DNA from: Alteromonadaceae bacterium XY-R5
GTDB lineage: Bacteria > Pseudomonadota > Gammaproteobacteria > Enterobacterales > Alteromonadaceae
Direction: 5' to 3'
DNA length: 64,000 bases
Assembly: GCA_001660395.1 (NCBI GenBank)
Contig: LXWE01000002.1
Span: 248,001 to 312,000, forward strand
Position 1 is the first letter of the stretch. Every line of letters begins with the position of its first letter. A program made the position numbers and the translations under genes. This document shows, piece by piece, positions 48,403-55,636 of this stretch. The notes under the pieces are model-generated. The model searched no databases. It saw only the letters and a program-made list of their open reading frames with translations, and had not been told where the DNA came from.

Positions 48403-49914
48403 ATGGCAAAACGTAACAGACGCACTGCAGCATTGTTGCTGCTGGCGGGGTTTAGCACCAGCATTGGCGCAGCATTCGGGCGCGATCTCGCTCAGGCTAA
48501 CGCCTATTTTCAGACAGGCCAGTATGAACAGGCCATTGCCAATTATCAGCAGGCAGCCAATATCGGCTCTGCTCAGGCATTTTATCAACTTGGGCAGATG
48601 TACTATCAGGGCCTTGGGGTAAAAGCCGATGCATTGCAGGCCCTGATGTGGTTTAGCCTGGCGGCTGAGCAAAAGTTTAATGACGCGGAGACAATAACCG
48701 CAGATCTACTGTCCCTCGCCACTGAGAAGCAAGCGCCAAAACTGCGCGCCATGATCGAAAAAGTGAAAGCCGAATATGGTGTGGATGTTGTGGCGCACAC
48801 GTATTTTCCGGTGCTGAAAACTGATGCGCTGAAGCAACAAATACAGTTTTTGAATGCACAAGGCGAAGCCGTTGCGCCTGAGTTTACGGATTTGAATAAG
48901 ATAGCAATCGAAGAAGCACTTATTGGCACTTCGCTTGATAACTCTGAACAAGCTATTCAATATTTTTTGAATGGCCGCCCGGGTCCTATCAGCATGGAAA
49001 ATCGAAATTCCTTTGCGTTGGTGGATTATGAAATTGGCCGTGATGGTGCAATTCGCAACGCCGAGCCGATGCAGGTAAACGGTTTTATTACCGAAGCGAT
49101 GAGTCGACTTAAAACTACCGTTTTTGCAAAACCAACGTTTGGCACACTGCCGGTAACTTTTTATCAGCGCAGTTATTTGGGTTTGTCCGGATATAATTCT
49201 CAGTTTATGCGTAGTCAGGGGGCCTATGAAGATTTCTACGTTCGTATTATCCGACGAGTGAATAAGCTGAGAAAGGGCACATCCCTGGATGAGCAATATC
49301 AGTACGCAGTCGCCCTGATGACCTTTCCCTGGTTGCAAAACGATGACAATCAGCTGTCGCCAGTGTTAAACAAACTGGCCGAAGCTGGACACCCATTAGC
49401 TCAGTATGAATACGGATTAATGTTGTATCGCCAGCAGTCAGACATTGCTGAATCGGTACATTGGCTGAGTGAAGCCAGCAAGTCGGGAGTGGTGAAAGCC
49501 CAGTATCTGCTTGGCAGGCTGTTGCTCGATAGCCCATGGGTAGAAAGGGACGAAACCAAAGGTTTGTTCTGGCTGGAAGAAGCTGGCAGTAAAGCTTATG
49601 CGCCCGCCTTGTTGGGAGCAACTGGCTTGCGTTTGCTGGCCAAGGACGCTGCATTACGTGATGTGGCGCTGGCCCAGGAATATCTGGCGCAGATCGAGGG
49701 TGACGATATGCGTAACCCCGATTACGAATACCTGACCGCCATCCAGTATGCTACTCAGCAGCCACGCCAACTGGATTTAGCCGTTGATCACCTGCGCGAT
49801 GCCATCAGTTTGGGTAACACCTTCAACTGGGACGTTTCTAGCTGGGAACAGCAGCTGGATAACTGGACTTCAGGCGGCAAAGTCAGGGTAATTGATCTCG
49901 AAGATAAAGGATAA
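48403..49914 (+). CDS. Sel1/TPR-repeat exported protein
   Basis: A 503-residue protein with a signal peptide (TAALLLLAGFSTSIGAAFG) and two blocks of Sel1-type helical repeats: about 30-90 (YFQTGQYEQAIANYQQAANI, YYQGLGVKADALQALMWFSL) and about 310-420 (AEAGHPLAQYEYGLMLYRQ, KGLFWLEEAGSKAYAPALLG). Between them is a beta-rich segment (VDYEIGRDGAIRNAEPMQV) resembling a TonB/TolA C-terminal-like fold. Function unknown, and it lies just after the polysaccharide operon with 31 bases between. Confidence 0.8.
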   Translation: MAKRNRRTAALLLLAGFSTSIGAAFGRDLAQANAYFQTGQYEQAIANYQQAANIGSAQAFYQLGQMYYQGLGVKADALQALMWFSLAAEQKFNDAETITADLLSLATEKQAPKLRAMIEKVKAEYGVDVVAHTYFPVLKTDALKQQIQFLNAQGEAVAPEFTDLNKIAIEEALIGTSLDNSEQAIQYFLNGRPGPISMENRNSFALVDYEIGRDGAIRNAEPMQVNGFITEAMSRLKTTVFAKPTFGTLPVTFYQRSYLGLSGYNSQFMRSQGAYEDFYVRIIRRVNKLRKGTSLDEQYQYAVALMTFPWLQNDDNQLSPVLNKLAEAGHPLAQYEYGLMLYRQQSDIAESVHWLSEASKSGVVKAQYLLGRLLLDSPWVERDETKGLFWLEEAGSKAYAPALLGATGLRLLAKDAALRDVALAQEYLAQIEGDDMRNPDYEYLTAIQYATQQPRQLDLAVDHLRDAISLGNTFNWDVSSWEQQLDNWTSGGKVRVIDLEDKG

Positions 49915-49998
49915 GCCTTGTTTGTGTGATACTGCCTGAGGTAGTCTGCTGCTGATGTTTTATTGAGCGCTAAGCTCGCGGCAACAACAGGATAGGCA

Positions 49999-50433
49999 AT
50001 GGCAAATGGGGTGAATCGTTTTGGCTTACAGCCTGTCACAAGTGGCAAGTTAGCAGGCAGCTTTGCTTTGTATGTCGACGATAAACCCTATTTAGCTGTG
50101 CTGACAGAATTTGAGCAAACCTTTGCCGGCAAGATTGCCGGCGCATATGCCCCCGGCTTGCATATCGCCGATCTCAGCATCAACAGCCAGGGCGCTGTGC
50201 CCTATGTGTGCGACTGCGGTGATGAAGACTGCTGGTTTATTACCGTGCAAATTTCTTATGTGTCCGACGGTGGCAATGACTACGTCATCTGGCACCGCTG
50301 GGCTAACCCCTATCGCAACGACAAATCCCAGGCCGGGCAGGGCATGTATTGGGATTACAGCGCACTACCCCCTCTGGTATTTGAAAAGCAGCAGTATCTG
50401 GCTGTGATTAACGCTGCGAAAGCCAGTAAATAG
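49999..50433 (+). CDS. Hypothetical protein
   Basis: A 144-residue soluble protein, not recognised. It has a small cysteine cluster CDCGDEDC around residue 72 that could bind metal, and the segment ITVQISYVSDGGNDYVIWHRW. AGGA precedes the ATG. It is the last gene before the integron cassettes and has no attC of its own, so it is treated as chromosomal. Confidence 0.65.
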   Translation: MANGVNRFGLQPVTSGKLAGSFALYVDDKPYLAVLTEFEQTFAGKIAGAYAPGLHIADLSINSQGAVPYVCDCGDEDCWFITVQISYVSDGGNDYVIWHRWANPYRNDKSQAGQGMYWDYSALPPLVFEKQQYLAVINAAKASK

Positions 50434-50610
50434 CCCTTCATTAATATCCCCAGCTAAAAGGTAGATATTCTAACCTTTCATTTGGTGAGTCTGGACGTAT
50501 CTAACGAGTGCTTGTTTATACAGCCTTGTTGTATTTGTCCAAATGTTGGCAACTCACAGACATCATCTCTGATTTCAACACTACTGCTTGAGCACTTTGC
50601 CGTAAGACGT

Positions 50611-50713
50611 TATAACAGAAGAATATTTTTGTAAGGCAAAATACTTACCGGAGACTATGGGACAAAATGTCCGTATTTATCTGGCCATTTTGTCTATGAA
50701 TAAGTTGTTATAC
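50611..50713 (+). other. Possible attI-like or degenerate attC site at the array start
   Basis: TTATAAC (50611-50617) and GTTATAC (50707-50713) could be outer boxes, and GACAAAATG/CATTTTGTC form internal arms, but the outer boxes do not pair fully and no upstream cassette start matches TTATAAC. It may be the original recombination site for the first cassette. The GTT at 50707 is the true crossover position because it matches cassette 1's own R''. Confidence 0.35.
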
Positions 50714-50723
50714 GTAAATCAGA

Positions 50724-51020
50724 ATGCATGAATATCACAAGATTAAAAAACCAATTGTCGAGTTGTTACTAAACAATGGTTACAGAGAATGTACAAAGGA
50801 CACCGAAACGGATTGTTGTGGCTCAATGCAATGTATCTATGCTAATGGTAATTCTCGGTTCATGCTGTTTTGGGATGGAGAGGAAGGTTTTGGCGGTGTG
50901 GAAGAGTACAAAGGAAATGGGCAATGGGAAATGCTAAAGCCAATTGTTCCAGAGTCAGGGGAAGAACTATTTAAAAAAAACATGTCGGAACTCTTAACCA
51001 ATATTCAGAGGTTGTTTTAG
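50724..51020 (+). CDS. Cassette 1 hypothetical protein
   Basis: A 98-residue soluble protein, not recognised. It contains TDCCGSMQCIYANGNSRFML and WDGEEGFGGVEEYKG, suggesting a small beta-rich fold. It starts 16 bases after the cassette boundary and ends just before attC 1. The ATG has no strong ribosome-binding site, a common trait of cassette genes. Confidence 0.75.
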   Translation: MHEYHKIKKPIVELLLNNGYRECTKDTETDCCGSMQCIYANGNSRFMLFWDGEEGFGGVEEYKGNGQWEMLKPIVPESGEELFKKNMSELLTNIQRLF

Positions 51021-51027
51021 GGTTTAC

Positions 51028-51134
51028 GTATAACAAAAAAATTATGTCGCCCGCAGGCGGGCTGGGACACAAACACGCAGGCTCTGCTTCGCAGTTTAGC
51101 CTACGTGTTTGCGCCCCATATTTAGGTGTTAGAG
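51028..51134 (+). repeat. attC site 1
   Basis: R'' GTATAAC (51028-51034) and R' GTTAGAG (51128-51134). Long arms GGGACACAAACACG and CGTGTTTGCGCCCC are almost complementary, and a short hairpin CTGC/GCAG is at the tip. It belongs to the same subfamily as attC 4 and 8. Confidence 0.93.
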
Positions 51135-51148
51135 CTACAAGGGTAGTT

Positions 51149-51658
51149 ATGAGTAATGATGTAATTTTTTTCACACAAATAGCTTCAATTGTTGGATTTA
51201 TTTTTGCTTTATTTGGCATATATAAATTACTAATTCAACAAAAAGACTCTGTGATTCAGTTATTGAAAGAACAGCTACAAGCAAAAAATGATCAAATTAT
51301 TGAATTAAAATCCACGACGCCTGATTCATTGTCTAAATCACTACATGAACGCATAGCTATTTTTGAAAGTGAAATAGTCCGACTTAAACTTGATGAAGTT
51401 AATCATAAAAAAGAAATTGAAGAGAAAGAAAATACTGTACTTAAAGTCCGTGAGCTTCTTCTTGAATTGGCTGGTACCATAGAGAATGAAGGTTTAATGT
51501 GTCCTGATTGTAACGCTCCGCTCTCAATCAGAACTCATCACCCTGTGTTTTATGAAATGAACGGCAGGGAATATGAGACTGAAGTTGAATTTGCTCAATA
51601 TGAATGTGGTTACACATTAAGAGACGAGATCGAAGAATCACCATGTGGTGTAAAGTAG
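51149..51658 (+). CDS. Cassette 2 protein: membrane anchor, coiled coil and zinc-ribbon-like end
   Basis: A 169-residue protein. One N-terminal membrane helix (FFTQIASIVGFIFALFGIYK), a long charged coiled coil (about 32-115) and a C-terminal Cys-rich segment (CPDCNAPLSI ... YECGYTLRDEI) that could hold zinc. The start is the ATG at 51149 after GTAGTT; the frame open upstream runs back through the attC and is not coding. Function unknown. Confidence 0.78.
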   Translation: MSNDVIFFTQIASIVGFIFALFGIYKLLIQQKDSVIQLLKEQLQAKNDQIIELKSTTPDSLSKSLHERIAIFESEIVRLKLDEVNHKKEIEEKENTVLKVRELLLELAGTIENEGLMCPDCNAPLSIRTHHPVFYEMNGREYETEVEFAQYECGYTLRDEIEESPCGVK

Positions 51659-51760
51659 CCCTAACAAGCGCATTAACAGTGACAAATAAAGCTTGGCTTT
51701 TGTCACTTCGTTCCTCAGTTTAGCCAAGCTAATTATTTGCCCGTTATGCGGGCGTTAGAT
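51658..51760 (+). repeat. attC site 2
   Basis: R'' CCCTAAC (51659-51665) and R' GTTAGAT (51754-51760). Arms ACAAATAAAGCTTGGCT and AGCCAAGCTAATTATTTG pair with small bulges. It belongs to a different subfamily from attC 1. Confidence 0.9.
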
Positions 51761-51774
51761 TTTAAGAGGTAACC

Positions 51775-52386
51775 ATGAAAATCGAAGTAAAGGATTTGGG
51801 TTCAAACAATGAAATATTTATTCATGATTCTGTTAAAAAGTCAGGCAATATGACTATCGTTATTGAAGGTAGTAATAACATGTTGTTAATTGACGCGGGA
51901 ACAAACTTGGGAAATGGACTTATAGAGATAAGGAACAATTTCTCAAAGATAGAAATAGGCCAGAACTGTCTAATTAATGGGTGGTTAAGGTGTCGCTCAA
52001 ATTATACAAATCTGCATATTGGTAGAGAGACCACGATAATGTGGGCACAAATTACTTTACATGAAAAGGGAGCTATAAACATAGGTGAAGACTGTATGCT
52101 ATCAGGCGATATCCGAATGGATGTCAGTGATATGCACAGCATTTTAGATGCAGAGACTAAAATGCGCCTAAACCCTCCTGCGGACATAAATATTGAAAAC
52201 CATGTTTGGGTTGGGCAAGGAGTTCATATTTTAAAAGGGAATTCAATAGGTCATGATGCCATTCTAGGTGCAAAAGCTTTAGTTGCATCCTCAATCCCTA
52301 ACAACTCTATAGCCGTCGGCGTGCCTGCTAAAGTAGTCAAGTCAGGAGTAACTTGGGATAGAAAGATACTACCTTTCGATGAGTAA
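51775..52386 (+). CDS. Cassette 3 hexapeptide-repeat acyltransferase
   Basis: A 203-residue left-handed beta-helix protein. The C-terminal part IENHVWVGQGVHILKGNSIG, GAKALVASSIPNNSIAVGVP, AKVVKSG is typical of CoA-dependent O- or N-acetyltransferases that modify sugars or antibiotics. The catalytic His is probably in VSDMHSILDAET. AAGAGGT precedes the ATG. The acceptor is unknown; sugar O-acetylation is a fair guess. Confidence 0.85.
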   Translation: MKIEVKDLGSNNEIFIHDSVKKSGNMTIVIEGSNNMLLIDAGTNLGNGLIEIRNNFSKIEIGQNCLINGWLRCRSNYTNLHIGRETTIMWAQITLHEKGAINIGEDCMLSGDIRMDVSDMHSILDAETKMRLNPPADINIENHVWVGQGVHILKGNSIGHDAILGAKALVASSIPNNSIAVGVPAKVVKSGVTWDRKILPFDE

Positions 52387-52387
52387 A

Positions 52388-52448
52388 ATCTAACAATCGC
52401 GTCAATTAGGACGCTCGCAAGCTCGCGTCTATTACGCGGGCGTTATAG
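52388..52448 (+). repeat. attC site 3 (short, 61 bp)
   Basis: R'' ATCTAAC (52388-52394) and R' GTTATAG (52442-52448). Inner arms GACGC/GCGTC and outer CGCGT/ACGCG. At about 61 bp it is at the lower end of the attC length range. R'' and its extension match the cassette start over 11 of 11 bases. Confidence 0.9.
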
Positions 52449-52463
52449 GTCAAGGAGGCAGCA

Positions 52464-52838
52464 TTGGAACTGAGTAATACTGAATTAAGTAAAGTTCATA
52501 GAGTGATGATGATATTTATGTCACTTTGGATGCTTTTAGACTTCGCAATGTTACTGCTAAAGCAAGAACCGCAAATAGTTGTTCGCATGTTTCTCACAGG
52601 TATTCTTTTTTACTTTATATACATAGGCAAAAACTGGGCTCGCATACTTTTTCTGACATTCGCACTTCTAGGTATCCCATACGGACTCTATATGTCGGTG
52701 TACTTATCGTTGCAAAATCTTGGTGTTGGTTTGTTTCTACTCGGTTTTGTTCTGTATCTATCAATCCTTCCTTGTTATCTTGCCTTTAATAAAAATGCAA
52801 AAAAGTACTTCAATGGTGAGGCAGTAGTAAGTAAATGA
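52464..52838 (+). CDS. Cassette 4 small membrane protein
   Basis: A 124-residue protein with about four hydrophobic helices (MIFMSLWMLLDFAMLLL, MFLTGILFYFIYIG, ILFLTFALLGIPYGLYMS, LGVGLFLLGFVLYLSILP). A TTG start is supported by AAGGAGG five bases upstream. The stop precedes R'' of attC 4 directly. No family recognised. Confidence 0.75.
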   Translation: MELSNTELSKVHRVMMIFMSLWMLLDFAMLLLKQEPQIVVRMFLTGILFYFIYIGKNWARILFLTFALLGIPYGLYMSVYLSLQNLGVGLFLLGFVLYLSILPCYLAFNKNAKKYFNGEAVVSK

Positions 52839-52839
52839 T

Positions 52840-52945
52840 CTATAACAAAAAAATCATGTCGCCCGCAGGCGGTCTGGGACACAAACCGACAGGCGGCTTC
52901 GCCATTGTAGCCTGCCTGTTTGTGCCCCATATTTAGGCGTTAAAT
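52840..52945 (+). repeat. attC site 4
   Basis: R'' CTATAAC (52840-52846) and R' GTTAAAT (52939-52945). It shares GTCGCCCGCAGGCGG, GGGACACAAAC and GTTTGTGCCCCATATTTAGG with attC 1, so the two are from one subfamily, with different central tips. Confidence 0.93.
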
Positions 52946-52950
52946 GTCAT

Positions 52951-53313
52951 ATGAGCATGGAAGTCTTTCCCGAACTTTACGAACTATTGGATTTCTTCGA
53001 ATCTGAGCCCGAAATCACTGATAGAGATGTGCCGTGGTTCTACAATCGCTTAACTTATCGCACGACTAGAGACTGTGACAAAATATACTGCGCTATCGAA
53101 CCAGGTTATGGGCAAATCGTTCTTATATGGGAGAAATCGGGAGAACTTGTTGCTTCTTTAAATTTTGAGTACGTTAATGGCCTTAAAATTATAGCCGAGA
53201 AAGGCACTGAAAAAATGGTAGCCTCTTTTCACGAATCAGCAGAACTACTCGATTTTGAGCTTCAACTTAAGCCAAGCATCCATATTAAATGGGGCAACCA
53301 ATCAAATGGGTAA
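52951..53313 (+). CDS. Cassette 5 hypothetical protein
   Basis: A 120-residue soluble acidic protein, not recognised. It is predicted alpha/beta with VLIWEKSGELVASLNFEYV in the middle. The start ATG is six bases after the cassette boundary, with no room for a full ribosome-binding site in its own cassette. Confidence 0.72.
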   Translation: MSMEVFPELYELLDFFESEPEITDRDVPWFYNRLTYRTTRDCDKIYCAIEPGYGQIVLIWEKSGELVASLNFEYVNGLKIIAEKGTEKMVASFHESAELLDFELQLKPSIHIKWGNQSNG

Positions 53314-53316
53314 AAC

Positions 53317-53397
53317 ATTTAACAAGCGGCTCAAATACGTTCCGTTTCACTCCGTCGGACGCTCACTACGTTCGCGTCGTTTAGCTTAGCGTTATGC
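53317..53397 (+). repeat. attC site 5
   Basis: R'' ATTTAAC (53317-53323) and R' GTTATGC (53391-53397), 81 bp. R'' extended to ACATTTAAC matches the cassette 5 start exactly over nine bases. Internal arms are less regular than in sites 1-4. Confidence 0.82.
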
Positions 53398-53411
53398 ATA
53401 AGGAAGGTTAA

Positions 53412-53801
53412 GTGAATTTTAAAGTAATAGGAGTTTACACGGCTATTTACTTTGCTCTTGGAATACTATTCGGTTTTTTTGATGCACTATTGAATTCACA
53501 AGCCTATGAAGAAGGTGGTGAATTTAATAAGGCCTACTTCTATGGAGAATATTTAGTAAGTATTGTTGTTTCGACAGTATTTTTTTCTTATCTCTTCAGG
53601 CAAAAAATAAAATATCCAATTATTAGTGCAGGCTTAATAGTAGTCTTATCATGGGCAGTTGACGCCGTATTAGTTTATTTAATTGCGTCCCTAACTCCTG
53701 TCCTTGTATTAGTCCTTTTTGGTTTCTCTGATTCGGCGTTCGGTATTCTAATTGCGTTCGCACTTTATTATTACAAAGCGGGAAAAACAGGAAATGCATA
53801 A
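53412..53801 (+). CDS. Cassette 6 membrane protein
   Basis: A 129-residue protein with four predicted helices (YTAIYFALGILFGFFDALL, YLVSIVVSTVFFSYLF, YPIISAGLIVVLSWAVDAVL, LVLVLFGFSDSAFGILIAFA). GTG start with AAGGAAGG upstream. Its stop codon TAA lies inside R'' of attC 6. Function unknown. Confidence 0.75.
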   Translation: MNFKVIGVYTAIYFALGILFGFFDALLNSQAYEEGGEFNKAYFYGEYLVSIVVSTVFFSYLFRQKIKYPIISAGLIVVLSWAVDAVLVYLIASLTPVLVLVLFGFSDSAFGILIAFALYYYKAGKTGNA

Positions 53802-53897
53802 CAGGGCCAGGCATAGCCGCCAAAGCCTACGGCTTTAGCGGGAACTCCTTTCCAGCGTTTCTAGCTTCCACTAAGGCCCATGCTGGCGGCGTTGAGT
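53796..53897 (+). repeat. attC site 6
   Basis: R'' GCATAAC (53796-53802) and R' GTTGAGT (53891-53897), which fits GTTRRRY fully. Arms GCCAGGCATAGCC and GGCCCATGCTGGC pair with one unpaired base in the left arm, as in classical attC sites. Confidence 0.85.
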
Positions 53898-53931
53898 TAC
53901 GTTAGTTCATTGGTGAAATATAAGGGAATGC

Positions 53932-54264
53932 ATGAATCAAGGAAAAGTGTTGAAAGTAATAAACATTCTAGCGTTGATGTTTTTGGTTTCTTCGTGTGTT
54001 TTTGTTCCTCGGGAGTCGAAGTACCAGGCATATCACAGCGGTTGTGATTTGGTCACCCGAAAACTTACATTGGATATGGAAGATTATTTGGGGTTAAAGG
54101 AAAAACTGAAGGATGGCAAGTTGCAGGCTCGGTCTGAGAATGACGTTATTCTTATATTTCTGGCAGGTTCGGGAGTTGTAACGGCGGCAAGTGCGGTAGT
54201 TTCAGGAAGTATTGTTTTGGTGGGTAATGTAATCCATTGGAGCGAATATGCCGTGCGTTGCTGA
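53932..54264 (+). CDS. Cassette 7 lipoprotein
   Basis: A 110-residue lipoprotein (signal VINILALMFLVSSC, lipobox VSSC). The mature part has one more hydrophobic stretch (VVTAASAVVSGSIVLVGNVI) and Cys residues near the middle and at the very end. No family recognised. It is predicted to sit at the outer or inner membrane surface. Confidence 0.76.
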   Translation: MNQGKVLKVINILALMFLVSSCVFVPRESKYQAYHSGCDLVTRKLTLDMEDYLGLKEKLKDGKLQARSENDVILIFLAGSGVVTAASAVVSGSIVLVGNVIHWSEYAVRC

Positions 54265-54288
54265 GCAAGAAAAGTAAAAAATGCCACC

Positions 54289-54402
54289 ACCCAACAAGGT
54301 GCGTAAGCCGAACTTTCACCTACGCTCCGCACAGCGCATGGCTTCGCTATTGTAAGCGCTGTGCCACACACTCGGTTAGGCCGGCTTAGCAAGGCGTTAT
54401 GA
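54289..54402 (+). repeat. attC site 7
   Basis: R'' ACCCAAC (54289-54295) and R' GTTATGA (54396-54402). Perfect arms GCACAGCGC/GCGCTGTGC and outer AAGCCG/CGGCTT. Confidence 0.9.
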
Positions 54403-54415
54403 AATTTGAGGAATT

Positions 54416-54772
54416 ATGGAAGATACAGCCAGCTCATATGAAAACACTATTCAGATTCTTATATTAAACACTGCGTCTGAAATTATAACGTTATTGTTAT
54501 TGCTTGTTGCTTTGGTAGTTCTACTTAAAGCGTCTTTTTTATTGTGTAAGTTAAATGTATCTAAATCGGTTAAAGCAATGTTTCCGTGTGTTTTAATCTC
54601 AATTGTTACTCATATTTTCATTTCTATCGCAGAGTACTATTTCGATGTTGAGGTTTTTTTGATTGTTGAGAAAACTCTCTTAATGCTAGATTCAATAATC
54701 CTTGTAGTGGCCGCGTTTTCTTTTAAAAAATTAACTCAGTATGTAAAGCATTTTCATAAAAATGCACAGTAG
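54416..54772 (+). CDS. Cassette 8 membrane protein
   Basis: A 118-residue protein with three or four helices (LLLLLVALVVLLKASFLL, AMFPCVLISIVTHIFIS, VEKTLLMLDSIILVVAAFSF). The reading frame runs 19 bases into the attC. GAGGAATT precedes the ATG. Function unknown. Confidence 0.74.
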   Translation: MEDTASSYENTIQILILNTASEIITLLLLLVALVVLLKASFLLCKLNVSKSVKAMFPCVLISIVTHIFISIAEYYFDVEVFLIVEKTLLMLDSIILVVAAFSFKKLTQYVKHFHKNAQ

Positions 54773-54871
54773 TCACTCACATGCGCTCGTTGGGACACAA
54801 ACATGTTGGCTCCCTTCGCTACGCTTCGTATTTTAGCCAACGTATTTGTGCCCTTAAGTGGGGTGTTAGTT
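54754..54871 (+). repeat. attC site 8, with degraded R''
   Basis: R' GTTAGTT (54865-54871) and arms GGGACACAAAC/GTTTGTGCCC, as in attC 1 and 4. At the right distance (30 bases before the arm, 29 in attC 1) the R'' reads TCATAAA instead of the expected TCATAAC. Loss of the AAC end may block excision of cassette 8. Confidence 0.82.
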
Positions 54872-55002
54872 GCCATTGGGAATTACAAAGAAGTATGTGA
54901 AAAAGAGAATGGGATTAGTTTTAATCGAATTGCCGTTGTTCGGGACGATTATTATCAGGATTTTGTCAGCTGCAATCGCCTATTACTATTAAGGAATTGT
55001 AC

Positions 55003-55413
55003 TTGGAGAATCATCACCTGGTGATTTACGACGGTGTCTGTAATTTCTGCAATGGTGCCGTAGCTTTTATTATTAAACGCGACCAATCTGAAGCCTTTGT
55101 TTTTTCGCCGATGCAATCAGCTTATGCCCAAGAGATTATTCGACGCAGTGGGGTTGATACGATAGGTGTCGATACCTTTATGCTGATCAAATATGAAAAG
55201 GTGTATTTGTGGTCAGATGCTGCGCTAGAAATTACCAAAGACCTTAGCGGTTACTGGTATTTGTTTCGAGTATTGAAAGTCGTCCCGCGATTTGTCAGAG
55301 ACTATTTTTATAAGCTGTTTGCTAGGCGCAGGATTCAACTTTTTGGCAGTACTCCCCATTGCCAAATTCCGGATGAGAACCTGTTAAAGCGGTTTCGCGG
55401 GATTACCTCCTAA
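55003..55413 (+). CDS. DCC-family (DUF393) thiol-disulphide protein
   Basis: A 136-residue protein with the DCC signature IYDGVCNFCNG near the N-terminus (DxxCxxC), then FSPMQSAYAQEI and SGYWYLFRVLKVVPRFVRDY. The family is thought to be thioredoxin-like. The TTG at 55003 is chosen because AAGGAA lies six bases upstream. No attC follows it within the next 220 bases, so it is treated as the first chromosomal gene after the array. Confidence 0.8.
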   Translation: MENHHLVIYDGVCNFCNGAVAFIIKRDQSEAFVFSPMQSAYAQEIIRRSGVDTIGVDTFMLIKYEKVYLWSDAALEITKDLSGYWYLFRVLKVVPRFVRDYFYKLFARRRIQLFGSTPHCQIPDENLLKRFRGITS

Positions 55414-55636
55414 GTCCTTACCAAAGCGAATCGTTAAAGGCTAAGGCAACATTCATCAGGTGGATCTGGTTATTTTTCTTTACCTTAAGGCATTAACTCG
55501 TAATGATGGATTTTTAATAGCATGTGATGAATGTATCGGCTGTAAGTATCTATATTTAAAATAGTTACAGCGGCATAGTGACATTAACTAGCGTGCGGTT
55601 TGATCTGCCAAGGATAATCTGAATTAAGGAGTAGTT

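Larger units (their letters stand above)
50708..54865 (+). mobile_element. Integron cassette array without integrase (CALIN), eight cassettes
   Basis: Eight cassettes in the same orientation, with crossover points at G|TT positions 50707, 51128, 51754, 52442, 52939, 53391, 53891, 54396 and 54865. For each, the reverse complement of the cassette start appears at the R'' of its own attC: cassette 1 matches 12 of 12 bases, cassette 2 10 of 11, cassette 3 11 of 11, cassette 4 9 of 10, cassettes 5 and 6 the last 9, cassette 7 7 of 11, and cassette 8 9 of 12. No tyrosine recombinase gene occurs in the window. Genes are small, AT-richer than the flanks, and mostly unknown. Confidence 0.93.

Noticed and set aside
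49999-50433. Gene counted as a ninth cassette
   Set aside because: No attC follows that matches its upstream sequence, so there is no evidence that it was a cassette.
51044-51148. In-frame upstream extension of the cassette 2 gene
   Set aside because: It reads through the attC site stem, so it is not protein-coding; the ATG at 51149 is the likely start.
50724-54871. CRISPR array as an explanation for the regular repeats
   Set aside because: The repeated units are imperfect palindromes of 61-118 bp separated by genes of different length, not short identical direct repeats with spacers.
54803-55024. A 73-codon ORF spanning the end of the array
   Set aside because: It runs through attC 8 and overlaps the DCC gene in another frame; no ribosome-binding site.
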